Source: Azospirillum formosense (GTDB lineage Bacteria; Pseudomonadota; Alphaproteobacteria; Azospirillales; Azospirillaceae). From it: a DNA stretch of 64,000 bases. The DNA lies in assembly GCF_040500525.1 (NCBI RefSeq), contig NZ_CP159402.1, positions 1 to 64,000 on the forward strand. Reading direction: 5' to 3'. Positions 1 through 10,369 of this stretch are shown piece after piece; position 1 is the stretch's first letter, and each line of letters begins with the position of its first letter. The notes beneath the pieces were generated by a model, which had not been told where the DNA came from, ran no database searches, and saw nothing but the letters and a program-made list of their open reading frames with translations. The position numbers were made by a program, and so were the translations under genes.

Positions 1-1527
1 ATGTCGGTCGGCGCGTCGTTGGATCAGCAGTGGGCCCGCATCCGGGGTCGCCTCAAGGACGAGGTGGGCGAGATCGCCTTCCGCAGCTGGCTGCAGCCGC
101 TTTCCTTCGCCGGAATCCGCGGCGGGGAGGTGCGCATCGTCGTGCCCACCCGCTTCATGCGCGACTGGGTGCTGACCCATTACGCCGACCGCATCCGCAA
201 CCTGTGGGCCGGCGAGAATCCGGACGTCCTGTCGATCGACGTCGTGGTGGCCTCCGCCAACGCCCCGTCCATGCTGACGGCCGACGAGGACGCGGGCGAG
301 GCGCCGCGCGACTCCGATCCGGCCGACGGCGCCGGCGGCGGCCCGGTTCCCCCGGCGCCCGCCCCGCGGGCCGCTGCGCTCAGCCAATCCGCGTCCTATG
401 GGGCCACCTCCTACATCGGGTCCTCCTATTCGGCGGGGCCGCCCTCCTTCGCGTCGGACGAGTCGCCCACGGCGGTCGCCTCGGTGCTGGAGGACCGGAC
501 CGACATCTCCGCGCCGCTGGACCCCCGCTTCACCTTCGAGAATTTCGTGGTGGGCAAGCCGAACGAGCTGGCCCACGCCGCCGCCCGGCGCGTCGCCGAC
601 GCCACCTCGGTCACCTTCAACCCGCTGTTCCTCTATGGCGGCGTCGGGCTGGGCAAGACCCACCTGATGCACGCCATCGCCTGGCAGATCCGGCGGAACG
701 ATCCGAACCGCAAGGTGATCTACCTGTCGGCGGAAAAGTTCATGTACCAGTTCATCCGGGCGCTGCGCTTCAAGGACACCATGGCCTTCAAGCAGCAGTT
801 CCGCTCGGTGGACGTGCTGATGATCGACGACGTGCAGTTCATCAGCGGCAAGGACAGCACCCAGGAGGAGTTCTTCCACACCTTCAACGCGCTGGTGGAC
901 CAGAACCGCCAGGTCATCATCTCGGCCGACAAGAGCCCGTCCGACCTCGAAGGCATGGAGGAGCGGCTGCGCTCCCGCCTCGGCTGGGGGCTCGTCGCCG
1001 ACATCCACCCGACCACCTACGAGCTGCGGCTGGGCATCCTGCAGGCCAAGGCGGACGCGCTGAACGCGGCCATCCCGCTGAAGGTGCTGGAGTTCCTCGC
1101 CCACAAGATCACGTCCAACGTGCGCGAGCTGGAAGGGGCGCTGAACCGCATCGTCGCGCACGCCGAGCTGGTCGGCCGGGCCATCTCGCTGGAATCGACG
1201 CAGGAGGTGCTGCACGACCTGCTGCGCGCCAACGACCGCCGCGTCACCATCGACGAGATCCAGAAGCGGGTGGCGGAGCATTTCAACATCCGCGTCGCCG
1301 ACATGCATTCGGCCCGCCGCGCCCGCGCCGTGGCCCGCCCGCGGCAGGTCGCCATGTACCTCGCCAAGCAGCTCACCGCCCGCTCCCTGCCGGAGATCGG
1401 ACGCAAGTTCGGCGGGCGCGACCACACCACCGTGATGCACGCGGTGAAGAAGGTGGAGGAGCTGCGCACCACCGACCCCGCCTTCGCCGAGGACGTGGAG
1501 CTTCTCCGCCGCATGCTGGAGAGCTGA
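1..1527 (+). CDS. dnaA: Chromosomal replication initiator DnaA
   Basis: DnaA binds DnaA boxes at the origin and melts DNA as an ATP-dependent oligomer. The 508-residue protein has the family layout: an N-terminal interaction domain (about 1-85, with the [10 protein letters not shown] segment), a long low-complexity linker rich in Ala, Pro, Gly and Ser (about 90-170), an AAA+ core and a C-terminal DNA-binding domain. Walker A GGVGLGKT is at 213-220, the Walker B acidic pair DD at 276-277, and the DnaA signature [11 protein letters not shown] at 471-481. The linker is longer than in Escherichia coli DnaA, which accounts for the extra length. The gene starts at base 1, so its promoter and any adjacent origin lie outside the window. 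Confidence 0.98.
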   Translation: MSVGASLDQQWARIRGRLKDEVGEIAFRSWLQPLSFAGIRGGEVRIVVPTRFMRDWVLTHYADRIRNLWAGENPDVLSIDVVVASANAPSMLTADEDAGEAPRDSDPADGAGGGPVPPAPAPRAAALSQSASYGATSYIGSSYSAGPPSFASDESPTAVASVLEDRTDISAPLDPRFTFENFVVGKPNELAHAAARRVADATSVTFNPLFLYGGVGLGKTHLMHAIAWQIRRNDPNRKVIYLSAEKFMYQFIRALRFKDTMAFKQQFRSVDVLMIDDVQFISGKDSTQEEFFHTFNALVDQNRQVIISADKSPSDLEGMEERLRSRLGWGLVADIHPTTYELRLGILQAKADALNAAIPLKVLEFLAHKITSNVRELEGALNRIVAHAELVGRAISLESTQEVLHDLLRANDRRVTIDEIQKRVAEHFNIRVADMHSARRARAVARPRQVAMYLAKQLTARSLPEIGRKFGGRDHTTVMHAVKKVEELRTTDPAFAEDVELLRRMLES

Positions 1528-1660
1528 GCCAGTCCGGCTGCCGGGTCCAGAGGACGGGCCCGGAAGACGGCGGGCGGCGGCGAATGCCCCTGCAAAAATG
1601 ATGGTATTTTATACAAAACCCTTGTAAACACCCCGCGGGTGCCTGCAAGGGGTGGCTGCC

Positions 1661-2620
1661 ATGAATTCCGGCTCAACCGCGGAGACGAACGTCCTCGTCG
1701 CCGACGATTCCTCCGTTGTCCGGAACATCCTGAAAAACCATCTTGAGGCGTACGGCTACCGGGTTCTGCTGGCCCGCGACGGGCGCGAGGCGCTGGACCT
1801 CTACCATCTCCACGACATCCATATCCTGATCACCGATCTGGAGATGCCGCGGATGGACGGGCTGGAACTGTGCTGGCTGATCCGGGCGGAGGACGACCAG
1901 CACCGGACCTTCTCCATCCTGATGACCGCCAACGACGACATCCAGCGCCGGATCGAGGCGTTCGACGCCGGCGCCGACGAGTTCCTGACCAAGCCCATCG
2001 ACATGCCCATGCTGCGCGCCCGTGTGCGCGCCGGCGAACGCATCACCCGCACCCATCGGGTGATGTCGGAGATGCTGAACACCGATTATCTGACCGGCGT
2101 CCTGAACCGCCGCCGCTTCATGGAGCGGCTGGAGCAGCAGCACCGGCTGCTTCAAGGCGGAAACGGAACGGACAAGGCCGTGCCCTTCGCCGTCGCGCTG
2201 TTCGACATCGACCATTTCAAGCGCGTCAACGACACCTACGGCCACTCCAACGGCGACCTCGCGCTGACTCTGTTCGCCCAGACCTGCGCGGCCCGCGTGC
2301 CGCCCGGCGGCTTCCTCGGCCGCATGGGCGGGGAGGAGTTCTGCATGGTCCTGCCGGCCCCGCAGGTCGAGACGGCCATCGCCAAGGTGGAGGAGATCCG
2401 CGTGGCGACGGAGGCGCTGACCGCCCGGACCGCCGAGGGCGCGCTGTTCGCCTTCACCGTCAGCGTCGGCATCTGCCCGGCGGACGGGACGGAGACGGTG
2501 GCCGACCTGATCAAGCGGGCCGACGAGTCGCTCTACTTCGCGAAGAACAGCGGGCGCAACCGCACCGTGGTCTGCGGCATCGACGGTGTGGTGGTGAAGG
2601 CCCGGTTCTACGTGATGTAG
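1661..2620 (+). CDS. Receiver-GGDEF response regulator (diguanylate cyclase)
   Basis: A PleD-like two-domain protein predicted to make cyclic di-GMP when phosphorylated. An N-terminal receiver (about 10-130) has the acidic pair DD, phosphoacceptor D59 in TDLEMPRMDG and the conserved Lys in LTKPID. A GGDEF domain follows (about 150-310) with an intact GGEEF active site at 223-227, so catalysis is expected. I chose ATG 1661 over an in-frame GTG at 1652 because AAGGGG lies about 8 bases upstream of the ATG. The 130-base gap after dnaA contains an AT-rich pocket near 1595-1630 that may hold a promoter. No partner kinase is adjacent. Confidence 0.9.
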   Translation: MNSGSTAETNVLVADDSSVVRNILKNHLEAYGYRVLLARDGREALDLYHLHDIHILITDLEMPRMDGLELCWLIRAEDDQHRTFSILMTANDDIQRRIEAFDAGADEFLTKPIDMPMLRARVRAGERITRTHRVMSEMLNTDYLTGVLNRRRFMERLEQQHRLLQGGNGTDKAVPFAVALFDIDHFKRVNDTYGHSNGDLALTLFAQTCAARVPPGGFLGRMGGEEFCMVLPAPQVETAIAKVEEIRVATEALTARTAEGALFAFTVSVGICPADGTETVADLIKRADESLYFAKNSGRNRTVVCGIDGVVVKARFYVM

Positions 2621-2813
2621 CGTCCGGACGGCCCGGGGGCGTTACAGGCCGATGAAGTTTGCGCCCACGCCCGCTTGAGCCATGGACGGCGCCCGGATAT
2701 CGCGGCACAGTTGCCGCTGCGGCGGAGTCCGGCCGGACCGGTCCCGCGACCGGCCCCGCGATCGGCGTGGCCGGATGATTTCGGGCCAATAAGAAAAGGG
2801 GAGAGCAGGTGCC

Positions 2814-3998
2814 ATGACCAAGGTTCCGGAAACCACCAGCCTGGAACAGCGCTCAAGCGCCGAGACGCAGCGCGCCGCCAAGGGCTTCACCCGCCGCCTG
2901 CTGCTCCAGGGTGCGGCCGCCGTGGCGGGCGTCGCCTCGGTCGGCCCCTTCGTCCTGCGCGAGGGCCGGGCCGCGTCGGGCAGCGTCAAGATCTTCTCCT
3001 GGGCCGGCTACATCAGCCCGGACATGCTGGCCGACTTCGAGAAGAAGACCGGCATCAAGGCCAGCCTGACCGAATACGGCACCAACGACGAGCTGCTGAA
3101 CCAGCTCAAGGCCACCGGCGGCGCCGGCTTCGACATCATCCATCCCACGGTGGACCGCGTGCCGAACTATGTGGAGTTCGAGCTGGTCCAGCCGCTGGAC
3201 GAATCGAAGGTCAAGTGGGACGGCTGCCTGAAGTCGGCGGTCGAGGGCTCCGCCGCCATGGGCGGCGTGGTCGGCGGCAAGCGTTTCTTCGCCCCCGCCG
3301 ACTGGGGGACGGAGGCCATCGCCTACGATCAGGCCAAGGCGCCTCTGACCTACGGCACCGCCAGCTACGGCGACCTGTGGAAGCCGGAGCACGCCGGCAA
3401 GGTGACGGTGCGCGGCCATTCCGGCCTGATCGGCATCGGCCTGTGGCTGGAAGGCCAGGGCAAGCTGCCCCACCCGATCCGCGAGCAGTTCAAGGACGAG
3501 GCGAAGGCGCGCGCCAACTTCGACGCGATCCTTCAGGTCGCCGCCGCCCACAAGAAGGCCATCGGCCAGTTCTGGTCGAACGAGAACGAGGCCCAGGGCG
3601 CCTTCCGCACCAACGGCTGCGTCATCGGCCAGACCTGGGATTCCTCCGCCGTCGCCCTGCGCAAGGAGGGGCTGCCGGTCCGCTTCCTGGCGCCCAAGGA
3701 AGGCGCGCTGGCCTGGATGGAGGGCTTCGCGATCCCGGCCAAGGCGGTGAACCTGGAGCAGGCCTACGCCTGGATCAACTGGTTCTACACGCCGGAGGCG
3801 GGCGCCCTCTACACCAACCATTCCGGCATCTCCAGCACGGCGGTCGGGGCGGAGGCGCATCTGTCCGACCTGAACAAGCAGTTCTTCGCCGACGCCTATC
3901 CGGGCGACGCGCTGCAGAAGCTGTGGTGGTGGCCGATCCAGGAGGCCTGGTACGTCTCCATCCGCAACGAGTACCAGGACCGCTTCCTGGCCGCGTGA
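2814..3998 (+). CDS. Periplasmic polyamine-type ABC substrate-binding protein (PotD/PotF-like)
   Basis: Predicted binding component of a spermidine/putrescine-class importer, 394 residues. The N-terminus carries a twin-arginine signal (FTRRLLLQG at about 25-33, then an Ala-rich hydrophobic stretch), so export is probably by Tat. The mature part opens with KIFSWAGYISPDML and continues with features typical of the PotD/PotF fold. A strong Shine-Dalgarno (GGGGAG) precedes ATG 2814. An ATPase gene follows at 4105 after a palindromic repeat. The matching permeases are not next to it but at 8247-9951, beyond an opposite-strand copper block. The substrate could be another amine; the sequence alone does not fix it. 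Confidence 0.88.
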   Translation: MTKVPETTSLEQRSSAETQRAAKGFTRRLLLQGAAAVAGVASVGPFVLREGRAASGSVKIFSWAGYISPDMLADFEKKTGIKASLTEYGTNDELLNQLKATGGAGFDIIHPTVDRVPNYVEFELVQPLDESKVKWDGCLKSAVEGSAAMGGVVGGKRFFAPADWGTEAIAYDQAKAPLTYGTASYGDLWKPEHAGKVTVRGHSGLIGIGLWLEGQGKLPHPIREQFKDEAKARANFDAILQVAAAHKKAIGQFWSNENEAQGAFRTNGCVIGQTWDSSAVALRKEGLPVRFLAPKEGALAWMEGFAIPAKAVNLEQAYAWINWFYTPEAGALYTNHSGISSTAVGAEAHLSDLNKQFFADAYPGDALQKLWWWPIQEAWYVSIRNEYQDRFLAA

Positions 3999-4013
3999 TA
4001 AATACCCTCTCTT

Positions 4014-4064
4014 GCCCCCTAGTGTCCCCTCTCCCCTCTGGGGAGAGGGTTAGGGTGAGGGGGG
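4014..4064. repeat. C/G-rich palindromic intergenic element, copy 1 (short form)
   Basis: Contains a perfect 10-bp stem: CCCTCTCCCC (4027-4036) pairs with GGGGAGAGGG (4040-4049) across a TCT loop, followed by TTAGGGTGAGGGG. It lies directly after the substrate-binding gene and before the ATPase gene. It shares the CCCCCT, CCCTCTCC and GGTTAGGG sequence words with five other copies in this window. It could stabilise the 3' end of the upstream message; that is inference. Confidence 0.75.
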
Positions 4065-4104
4065 TGCGCCTGCTGGCGCATTCCCGTTTTCCATTCAGGT
4101 GCCT

Positions 4105-5166
<1,062 letters not shown>

Positions 5167-5172
5167 CGCCGC

Positions 5173-6792
5173 TCAGCGATCCACCGGGACAACCGCGCGG
5201 AAGGGCACCTTCTCGAAGTCGCTGACCAGCGCGTCCAGCCGCACCGCCCAGGACCCGGCCACCGGCAGCGTCACCCCGTCGGCCGCGTAGACGCCGGGCG
5301 CCACCTTGGGCAGGGGGCGGGTGATGCCCTCGATCCCGGCGGCGGGCAGGGCCAGCTCCGCCGACACCTCCAACACGTCGAGCGGCGCGCCGTCCGGCCC
5401 CGTCAGGCGCATCTCGACGCGGTTCGCTCCCGGTGTGGCCGGGGTCACCGTCACGATGGCCGTGCGGCCGCGCGCCACGACCGCGGTGCTGAAGCCCGCC
5501 GGCTTCTCGGCGAAGACCGGCGGGGCCTGGGTGCGCGGCGGCGGGGTGGTGCCCAGCCCGGCGGTGAACAGGATGACCAGCCCCGCCACCACCATCTCCG
5601 TGTGGACGCTGGCGCGCAGCCGGGCCGCGGCCTGTCCGCCCATGACCTCCAGCCGCGGCGTCAGCCGCCACCGGTTGACGGCGGCCAGCGCCAGCAGGGC
5701 CAGCGCGCAGACGATCTTGCCGGTCCAGATCTGGCCGTAGGCGGTGGTCAGGATGGCGCGCGGATCGGCGAGCTGCAGCGCGCTCAGCCCCGCCCCGGCC
5801 AGCAGCAGGAGGGCCACCGCCGGAACCGCGACGGCCGAGAAGCGGCGGACCAGCCGCAGCGACTCCGCCGGCGGCTCCGTCCGCAGCAGCACGGCCAGCG
5901 GCCAGAAGCTGCCGATCCAGAAGGCCACCGCCAGTCCGTGCAAGGCGACCAGCGGCACGCTGAGCCAGCGCGGCTCCGCCGTCGCGGCGTGGCCGGTGGC
6001 GGCCAGCGCCAGCGCCGCCCCGACCGCTCCGCCCACCAGCAGGACGCGGCCCGCTGTTCCCCGCTCCTCCAGCGCCAGCCCCAGAGCGGCGGCGATCAGG
6101 CTGAGCAGGGCCAGGACGGCGCTCGGCCCCGCCGTGCTGGTCATGCCGGCGACCCAGGGCGGGGCGCTGGCCAGGGCGGACAGCGGCGCCCCTTCCAGAA
6201 CCGCGCCGGCCAGCCCGGCGTTCAACACCGCCACCAGGGCGGCGCCGCCGACGCCCAGGCACAGGCCGGGGCGCAGGCGGCGGTTCAGCGGACTCCACCG
6301 TCCCGCCACCAGCACCAGGAACAGCCCGCCCCCCACCGCCGCGAGCAGGCTTCCGTAATGCAGCGCCCGGACCGCCGCCGCGGCCAGCAGCGTGGCCGGC
6401 GGCGTCGCGCCGCCCAGCTCCGCCGGTCGTTCCGGCTCCGCACCGATCCCGAACAGGAGCGACCCCGCGACCGGATGGCCGTCCGCCGAGCTGACGCGGT
6501 AGCTGAGGACATGGGTTCCCACCGCCAGCCCGCCGGGCAGGGCGACGCGCAGCGCCCCGTCCCCGGCGGCGGAAGCGGCGGGCAGGGGAAGCTCGACCCC
6601 GCCGGGGCCGATCAGCTTCACCGACACCGGCCGCACCGGTTCGTTGAAGCGCAGCATGGCCTCGGCGGGCGGGCTGTCGAGCCGCGCCCCGTCCTCCGGG
6701 GCGCTCTCGACCAGCACGGCATGCGCCAGGGCCGGCACGGACAGGGACAGCAGCATCAGGGCGGCGATCCACCCCACGACCAGCCGGCGCAT
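5173..6792 (-). CDS. CopC-CopD fusion copper-resistance membrane protein
   Basis: A 539-residue fusion of a periplasmic CopC domain and a CopD membrane domain, similar in layout to Bacillus YcnJ. After a signal peptide ending near ALA, the mature chain would begin with His (HAVLVESAPEDG), the N-terminal Cu(II)-binding His of the CopC family. The CopC part spans about 24-120. About eight hydrophobic segments with several His residues follow, and a C-terminal YtkA-like beta segment ends the chain. It starts 15 bases after the YcnI-family gene, so the two are probably co-transcribed. The role is copper binding or import across the inner membrane; direction of transport in this family is uncertain. 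Confidence 0.88.
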   Translation of the reverse strand: MRRLVVGWIAALMLLSLSVPALAHAVLVESAPEDGARLDSPPAEAMLRFNEPVRPVSVKLIGPGGVELPLPAASAAGDGALRVALPGGLAVGTHVLSYRVSSADGHPVAGSLLFGIGAEPERPAELGGATPPATLLAAAAVRALHYGSLLAAVGGGLFLVLVAGRWSPLNRRLRPGLCLGVGGAALVAVLNAGLAGAVLEGAPLSALASAPPWVAGMTSTAGPSAVLALLSLIAAALGLALEERGTAGRVLLVGGAVGAALALAATGHAATAEPRWLSVPLVALHGLAVAFWIGSFWPLAVLLRTEPPAESLRLVRRFSAVAVPAVALLLLAGAGLSALQLADPRAILTTAYGQIWTGKIVCALALLALAAVNRWRLTPRLEVMGGQAAARLRASVHTEMVVAGLVILFTAGLGTTPPPRTQAPPVFAEKPAGFSTAVVARGRTAIVTVTPATPGANRVEMRLTGPDGAPLDVLEVSAELALPAAGIEGITRPLPKVAPGVYAADGVTLPVAGSWAVRLDALVSDFEKVPFRAVVPVDR

Positions 6793-6807
6793 GCGTTTCC
6801 CCTTCTC

Positions 6808-7335
6808 TTACGGCTTGGCGGTCAGGGTGACGCCGGGGGCCGGCTCCTTGTAATCGTGGTCGGTCTTGCCCGGCTCCGGGATCTCGATCCAGCGGTGCAC
6901 GCCGGTCTCGCACTCCTGCACCACGGGGAAATAGACCACGGTGCCGGGGGCGGCGTCGGGCAGGCGGGCGCGGAAGACGAACTCGTCGTAATGGGCGTCG
7001 GGCAGCGAACCGCCGGTCCAGGCGATCTCGGTGACGCCCTTGCTCAGCGATTCGCCGTAGTAATCATAGGCCTTGGCGTATTGGCCTTCCTTGGTCGTCA
7101 GGGTCCAGCCGGGCTTGGGCATCGGCTTGACCGCGATGACCCCCTCCGGGATCTGCACGCGCAGGGCGACGGTGGGGGAGGCGCCGCAGCCATGGCCGAC
7201 GCGCAGCACGCCCTTGTAGGTGCTGGCGGCCGGGGCCTGCTTGGTCTCCAGCGTGGTGTGGGCGAGGGCGGCGGCAACGGGCAGGCAGGTCAGGACAGCA
7301 GCAGCCAACAGGGCGCCGCGGGTGTTGCGGATCAT
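6808..7335 (-). CDS. YcnI/DUF1775-family periplasmic copper-associated protein
   Basis: A 175-residue exported protein. The signal peptide is MIRNTRGALLAAAVLTCLPV followed by AAALA, with mature sequence beginning HTTLE; an N-terminal His is a hallmark of the DUF1775 copper-binding family. The family's Gly/Cys-containing GHGCGASPT and the GWTL segment are present. ATG 7335 is chosen because GGAG lies about 8 bases upstream and the signal peptide begins there; a longer in-frame ORF to 7545 runs through palindromic repeat DNA and is rejected. Genes of this family commonly sit beside CopC/CopD genes, as here. Confidence 0.88.
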   Translation of the reverse strand: MIRNTRGALLAAAVLTCLPVAAALAHTTLETKQAPAASTYKGVLRVGHGCGASPTVALRVQIPEGVIAVKPMPKPGWTLTTKEGQYAKAYDYYGESLSKGVTEIAWTGGSLPDAHYDEFVFRARLPDAAPGTVVYFPVVQECETGVHRWIEIPEPGKTDHDYKEPAPGVTLTAKP

Positions 7336-7418
7336 GGGTGATCTCCGGTGTGAGCACAGGCGCCGGATTTGGCCGTAGGGCCTGGTTCCGACCGACGGCG
7401 TCTCCGTTTCCGCAGCGG

Positions 7419-7576
7419 CCCCACCCCAGCCCTCCCGCTCTCGGCGGACCGTAGGTCCGCCTGCCGCGTCAGCGCAAACCTTCGGTTTGCGCGAGAGCTT
7501 CGCGGGAGAGGGTGCCTTGCGCGAAGCGGGGGCAGTCCCCTCCACCTCGAAGAGGGGGAAGGTTGGGGAGTGGGCA
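7419..7576. repeat. C/G-rich palindromic intergenic element, copy 2, carrying two extra hairpins
   Basis: The intergenic stretch 7336-7677 (342 bases) holds no gene I can support. It contains the outer C-rich/G-rich arms of the repeat family (CCCCACCCCAGCCCTCCC and GGGGAAGGTTGGGGAG) and two perfect nested hairpins: GGCGGACC/GGTCCGCC at 7443-7461 and GCGCAAACC/GGTTTGCGC at 7472-7492, each with a 3-base loop. It lies immediately 3' of the DUF2946 gene. Confidence 0.75.
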
Positions 7577-7677
7577 CCGTCAGCGACGACGGGAAGAGAA
7601 ACGGTCGCGTGTCGGAAAAGGCCGTTCAGCCGCAGGTCCGCGCCTGTGAATGCGTGTGTGTCTGCGAGGGAACTCGG

Positions 7678-8103
7678 TCAGACACCCACCGGAGGCGCCC
7701 GGGCGGAGAAGGCGCGCGGGGCGCGCCCGGCGCCGGCCTCGTCGTCCGCCGGCAACGGAACGGCGGCCAGAACGATCCCGGCCGGGGGCAGCGGCGCCGG
7801 CGCCATGGCCGGACCCAGCAGTGAGCCGCCGCCCAGCGACAGGCAGATCGGGCAATAGGTGACGTGGCCCGGCGTGCCGTCGGGAACGCGGCCATGGTCG
7901 GTGTGCGGCGCGGCGGAGGCGTCGGGTGCTGCGCCGGAATGGCAGATCGAGCCGGCCATGGTGAAGGGCACCGACTCCGCCAGCATCTTGGCCAGCGGCG
8001 CCGGGACGTGGGTGGCCATGACCAGGGCGTGGAAGACCAGCACCAGCGCGGCGACCCACGCTGTTGCCTCTCTCATCACGCCGGATGTCCGCCATGCACG
8101 CAT
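7678..8103 (-). CDS. DUF2946-family small membrane/exported protein
   Basis: A 141-residue protein with one N-terminal hydrophobic segment (ATAWVAALVLVFHALVMA), a His/Asp patch in the middle (SAAPHTDHGR) and a CPIC motif, the features that define DUF2946. The molecular function is unknown, but the family recurs beside copper and TonB-receptor genes, which fits the YcnI and CopCD genes downstream on the same strand. An internal ATG at 8076 is an alternative start that would place the hydrophobic segment closer to the N-terminus. A 342-base repeat-containing gap separates it from YcnI, so co-transcription is uncertain. Confidence 0.75.
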   Translation of the reverse strand: MRAWRTSGVMREATAWVAALVLVFHALVMATHVPAPLAKMLAESVPFTMAGSICHSGAAPDASAAPHTDHGRVPDGTPGHVTYCPICLSLGGGSLLGPAMAPAPLPPAGIVLAAVPLPADDEAGAGRAPRAFSARAPPVGV

Positions 8104-8246
8104 GACCCCACTATGGGCACAGTCCGGGGACCGAAAAAAGACAATAAAATTGTGGTTATTGGACGGGGCATGGCCCCGCTTGCGCTCCGGCCCGGGGTCG
8201 TGAGAGTCTTTCGATCCTGGTATATCGGCGGGTTGGGGGAGTGGTC

Positions 8247-9131
8247 ATGGGCGGCGTGCTGCGCCGGTACGGTCCGGTTCTGACCGCGGCGATCCTGCTG
8301 GCGGTGGCCGCGTGGCTTCTGTTGCTGGTCGTGCTGCCGCAATTGCTGATGGTGGATTTCTCCTTCCGACCGTCGCTGCCGCCCAGCAAGGCCGGCGGGC
8401 CGGAGGACGTTTACACGCTGCGCAATTACGCGACGCTGTGGACCAACCAGATCCATCTGGCGATCTTCCTGAAGACGATCTGGGCGAGCAGCCTCGTCAC
8501 CGCCGTCACGCTGGCCGTCTGCTACCCCGTCGCCTTCTACATGGCGCAGGTGGCGCCGCGGCGGCGTCTGCCGCTGCTCGTGTTGATGCTCGTCGTTCCC
8601 TTCTGGATCAACGAGCTGCTGCGCACCTTCGCCTGGTACATCATCCTGGCCTTCAACGGGCCGTTGAACGCGCTTCTGGTCGGGCTCGGCATTTTCTCGG
8701 AGCCGCAGCGGCTGCTCGGCGGCGACGCCGGGGTGATCATCGGGATGGTCTACGTCTACATCCTCTTCATGGTGTTCCCGATCATGAACGCCATGGAATC
8801 GCTGGACCGCAACCAGATCGAGGCGGCGCGCGACCTGGGGGCCGGCTGGCTGCGCATCCACCGCCGCATCGTCATCCCCCACGCCAAGCCGGGAATCGCG
8901 GTCGGCTGCATCATGACCTTCATGCTGGCGGCGGGCAGCTACGCCGTGCCGGCCCTGCTGGGCGGACCGCAGAGCCGCTGGTTCACCGAGGTCATCTACA
9001 ACTGGTTCTTCGAGGGCGGGAACTGGAACCAGGGGGCGGCCTACGCCTTCATCCTGCTGATCCTGTGCATCGCCTTCATCCTGCTGATGATGCGGCTGTT
9101 CCGCGTCGGCCTCACGGATATTGCGAAATGA
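8247..9131 (+). CDS. ABC importer permease 1, polyamine type (PotB-like)
   Basis: An inner-membrane permease of 294 residues with about six membrane segments. The cytoplasmic EAA loop (EAARDLGAGWLRIHRRIVIPHAKPG) is clear and is the contact site for the ATPase. ATG 8247 is preferred over GTG 8241 because GGGGGA sits 6 bases upstream of it. The downstream permease follows after 10 bases. With the binding protein at 2814 and ATPase at 4105 these two permeases would complete one importer, although about 3 kb of opposite-strand copper genes intervene. Confidence 0.9.
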   Translation: MGGVLRRYGPVLTAAILLAVAAWLLLLVVLPQLLMVDFSFRPSLPPSKAGGPEDVYTLRNYATLWTNQIHLAIFLKTIWASSLVTAVTLAVCYPVAFYMAQVAPRRRLPLLVLMLVVPFWINELLRTFAWYIILAFNGPLNALLVGLGIFSEPQRLLGGDAGVIIGMVYVYILFMVFPIMNAMESLDRNQIEAARDLGAGWLRIHRRIVIPHAKPGIAVGCIMTFMLAAGSYAVPALLGGPQSRWFTEVIYNWFFEGGNWNQGAAYAFILLILCIAFILLMMRLFRVGLTDIAK

Positions 9132-9141
9132 TGGGGCCGAA

Positions 9142-9951
9142 ATGACCGCCGCAACCTTCCGCCGCTGGGTCACCGGGGCCTATCTGGTCCTGTTCTTCGG
9201 CTATCTGTTCCTGCCGCTGGGGATCATGGCGGCGGCGACCTTCAACAGCAGCCGCTTCCCGACCATCACCCCCTGGATGGGCTTCACGCTGCAATGGTTC
9301 GGCGCCCTGTGGGCGGACCAGCGCATGTGGCAGGCGCTGGGCACCAGCCTGCTGGTCGGGGCGGGGGTGATCGCGGTGGCGGTGCCGCTGGGTTTGGCGG
9401 CGGCGCTGCTGCTCGACCGGCTGCACAGCCGGGCGCGGACCTTCCTCTACGCCGTGATGGTGTCGCCGCTGCTGACGCCGGGGGTGATCGTCGGCATCTC
9501 GACGCTGGTCTTCTGGCGGGAGTGGTTCGGGGTGACCGGCGGCCTGTTCCTGACCATCCTGGCCCAGTCCAGCTTCATCGCGGCCTACGCGATGCTGCTG
9601 TTCCTGGCGCGGCTGCAACGGTTCGATGCGACGCTGGAGGAGGCGGCGCTGGATCTGGGCGCCACCCACGGGCAGGTGTTCCGGCGGATCACGCTGCCCT
9701 ATCTGACGCCGGCCATCCTGTCGGCGTCCTTCCTGGCCTTCCTGCAGAGCTTCGAGAACTACAACACGACGCTGTTCGTCCGCGGGCTGGACACCACGCT
9801 GACGGTCTACATCGCCTCGAAGGTGCGCACGGGCCTGACGCCCGCGGTCAACGCGCTGTCGCTGATCCTGATCGCGCTGACCATCCTGGGCGCCGTCGTC
9901 TACGAAATCCTGCGCCGGCGCGAAGCGCGCCGGCAGCCGGACCCCGCGTGA
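9142..9951 (+). CDS. ABC importer permease 2, polyamine type (PotC-like)
   Basis: The second inner-membrane permease, 269 residues with about six hydrophobic segments and an EAA loop (EEAALDLGATHGQVFRRITLPYLTP). It is translationally close to permease 1: the start ATG is 10 bases after the previous stop and is preceded by GGGG. The pair forms the heterodimeric channel of a PotBC-class importer. The end of the gene contains a GC-rich inverted repeat (GCGCCGGCGCG near 9912) inside the coding sequence. Confidence 0.9.
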   Translation: MTAATFRRWVTGAYLVLFFGYLFLPLGIMAAATFNSSRFPTITPWMGFTLQWFGALWADQRMWQALGTSLLVGAGVIAVAVPLGLAAALLLDRLHSRARTFLYAVMVSPLLTPGVIVGISTLVFWREWFGVTGGLFLTILAQSSFIAAYAMLLFLARLQRFDATLEEAALDLGATHGQVFRRITLPYLTPAILSASFLAFLQSFENYNTTLFVRGLDTTLTVYIASKVRTGLTPAVNALSLILIALTILGAVVYEILRRREARRQPDPA

Positions 9952-9963
9952 CGGCGGCAGACC

Positions 9964-10206
9964 TTATTCTTCGCTTTCGTCCGCATCCGCTTCGATCTGG
10001 GCGGCCAGATCGCGCAGCATGTCGATGACGTCCTCGTGGCTGGTCTCGTCCACGGCGGTGTTCACGGCGGCCTCGATCATGGCGACGGCGATGTAGGGGC
10101 CGAGGACCCCGCCTTCCTTGATCGCCGCCTCGAGATGCTTCTCGGCGACCGACAGGGCCTTCTCAAAGAGGGCCTCGGCCGTCTGGTTGGTGCTGTCCTT
10201 GCTCAT
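9964..10206 (-). CDS. Small acidic helical protein, unknown function
   Basis: An 80-residue protein that I do not recognise by name. It is predicted to be almost entirely helical, rich in Ala, Glu and Asp, with an acidic C-terminus ending in ADESEE. It has no signal peptide or membrane segment, so it is cytosolic. It converges on permease 2 with a 12-base gap and has a well-separated inverted repeat upstream at 10223-10250 that could be an operator. Coding is supported by sensible composition and by the lack of any competing frame. Confidence 0.7.
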   Translation of the reverse strand: MSKDSTNQTAEALFEKALSVAEKHLEAAIKEGGVLGPYIAVAMIEAAVNTAVDETSHEDVIDMLRDLAAQIEADADESEE

Positions 10207-10222
10207 CTTGCGGTCCGTTGCG

Positions 10223-10250
10223 GGTGTTATGGTGCGACTCCTATAACACC
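10223..10250. promoter_or_regulatory. Inverted repeat upstream of the small acidic protein gene
   Basis: GGTGTTAT (10223-10230) and ATAACACC (10243-10250) are perfect 8-base arms around a 12-base centre. The element lies 17-44 bases upstream of the minus-strand ATG at 10206, where an operator or promoter element is expected. The regulator is unknown. Confidence 0.5.
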
Positions 10251-10369
10251 GCCCCGCCCGGCTTGGCGCGGCAAATCGGGACGGTGCGGGGAATGACCGT
10301 CATGCCCGGGCTTGCCCCGGCCGGCCGCACCGGCCACATTCGGCCCGAACCACCATCCGACAGGCGACC

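Noticed and set aside
1528..1660. Possible replication origin next to dnaA
   Set aside because: There is no TTATCCACA-type DnaA box cluster in the gap; only a short AT-rich pocket is present, and the other side of dnaA lies outside the window.
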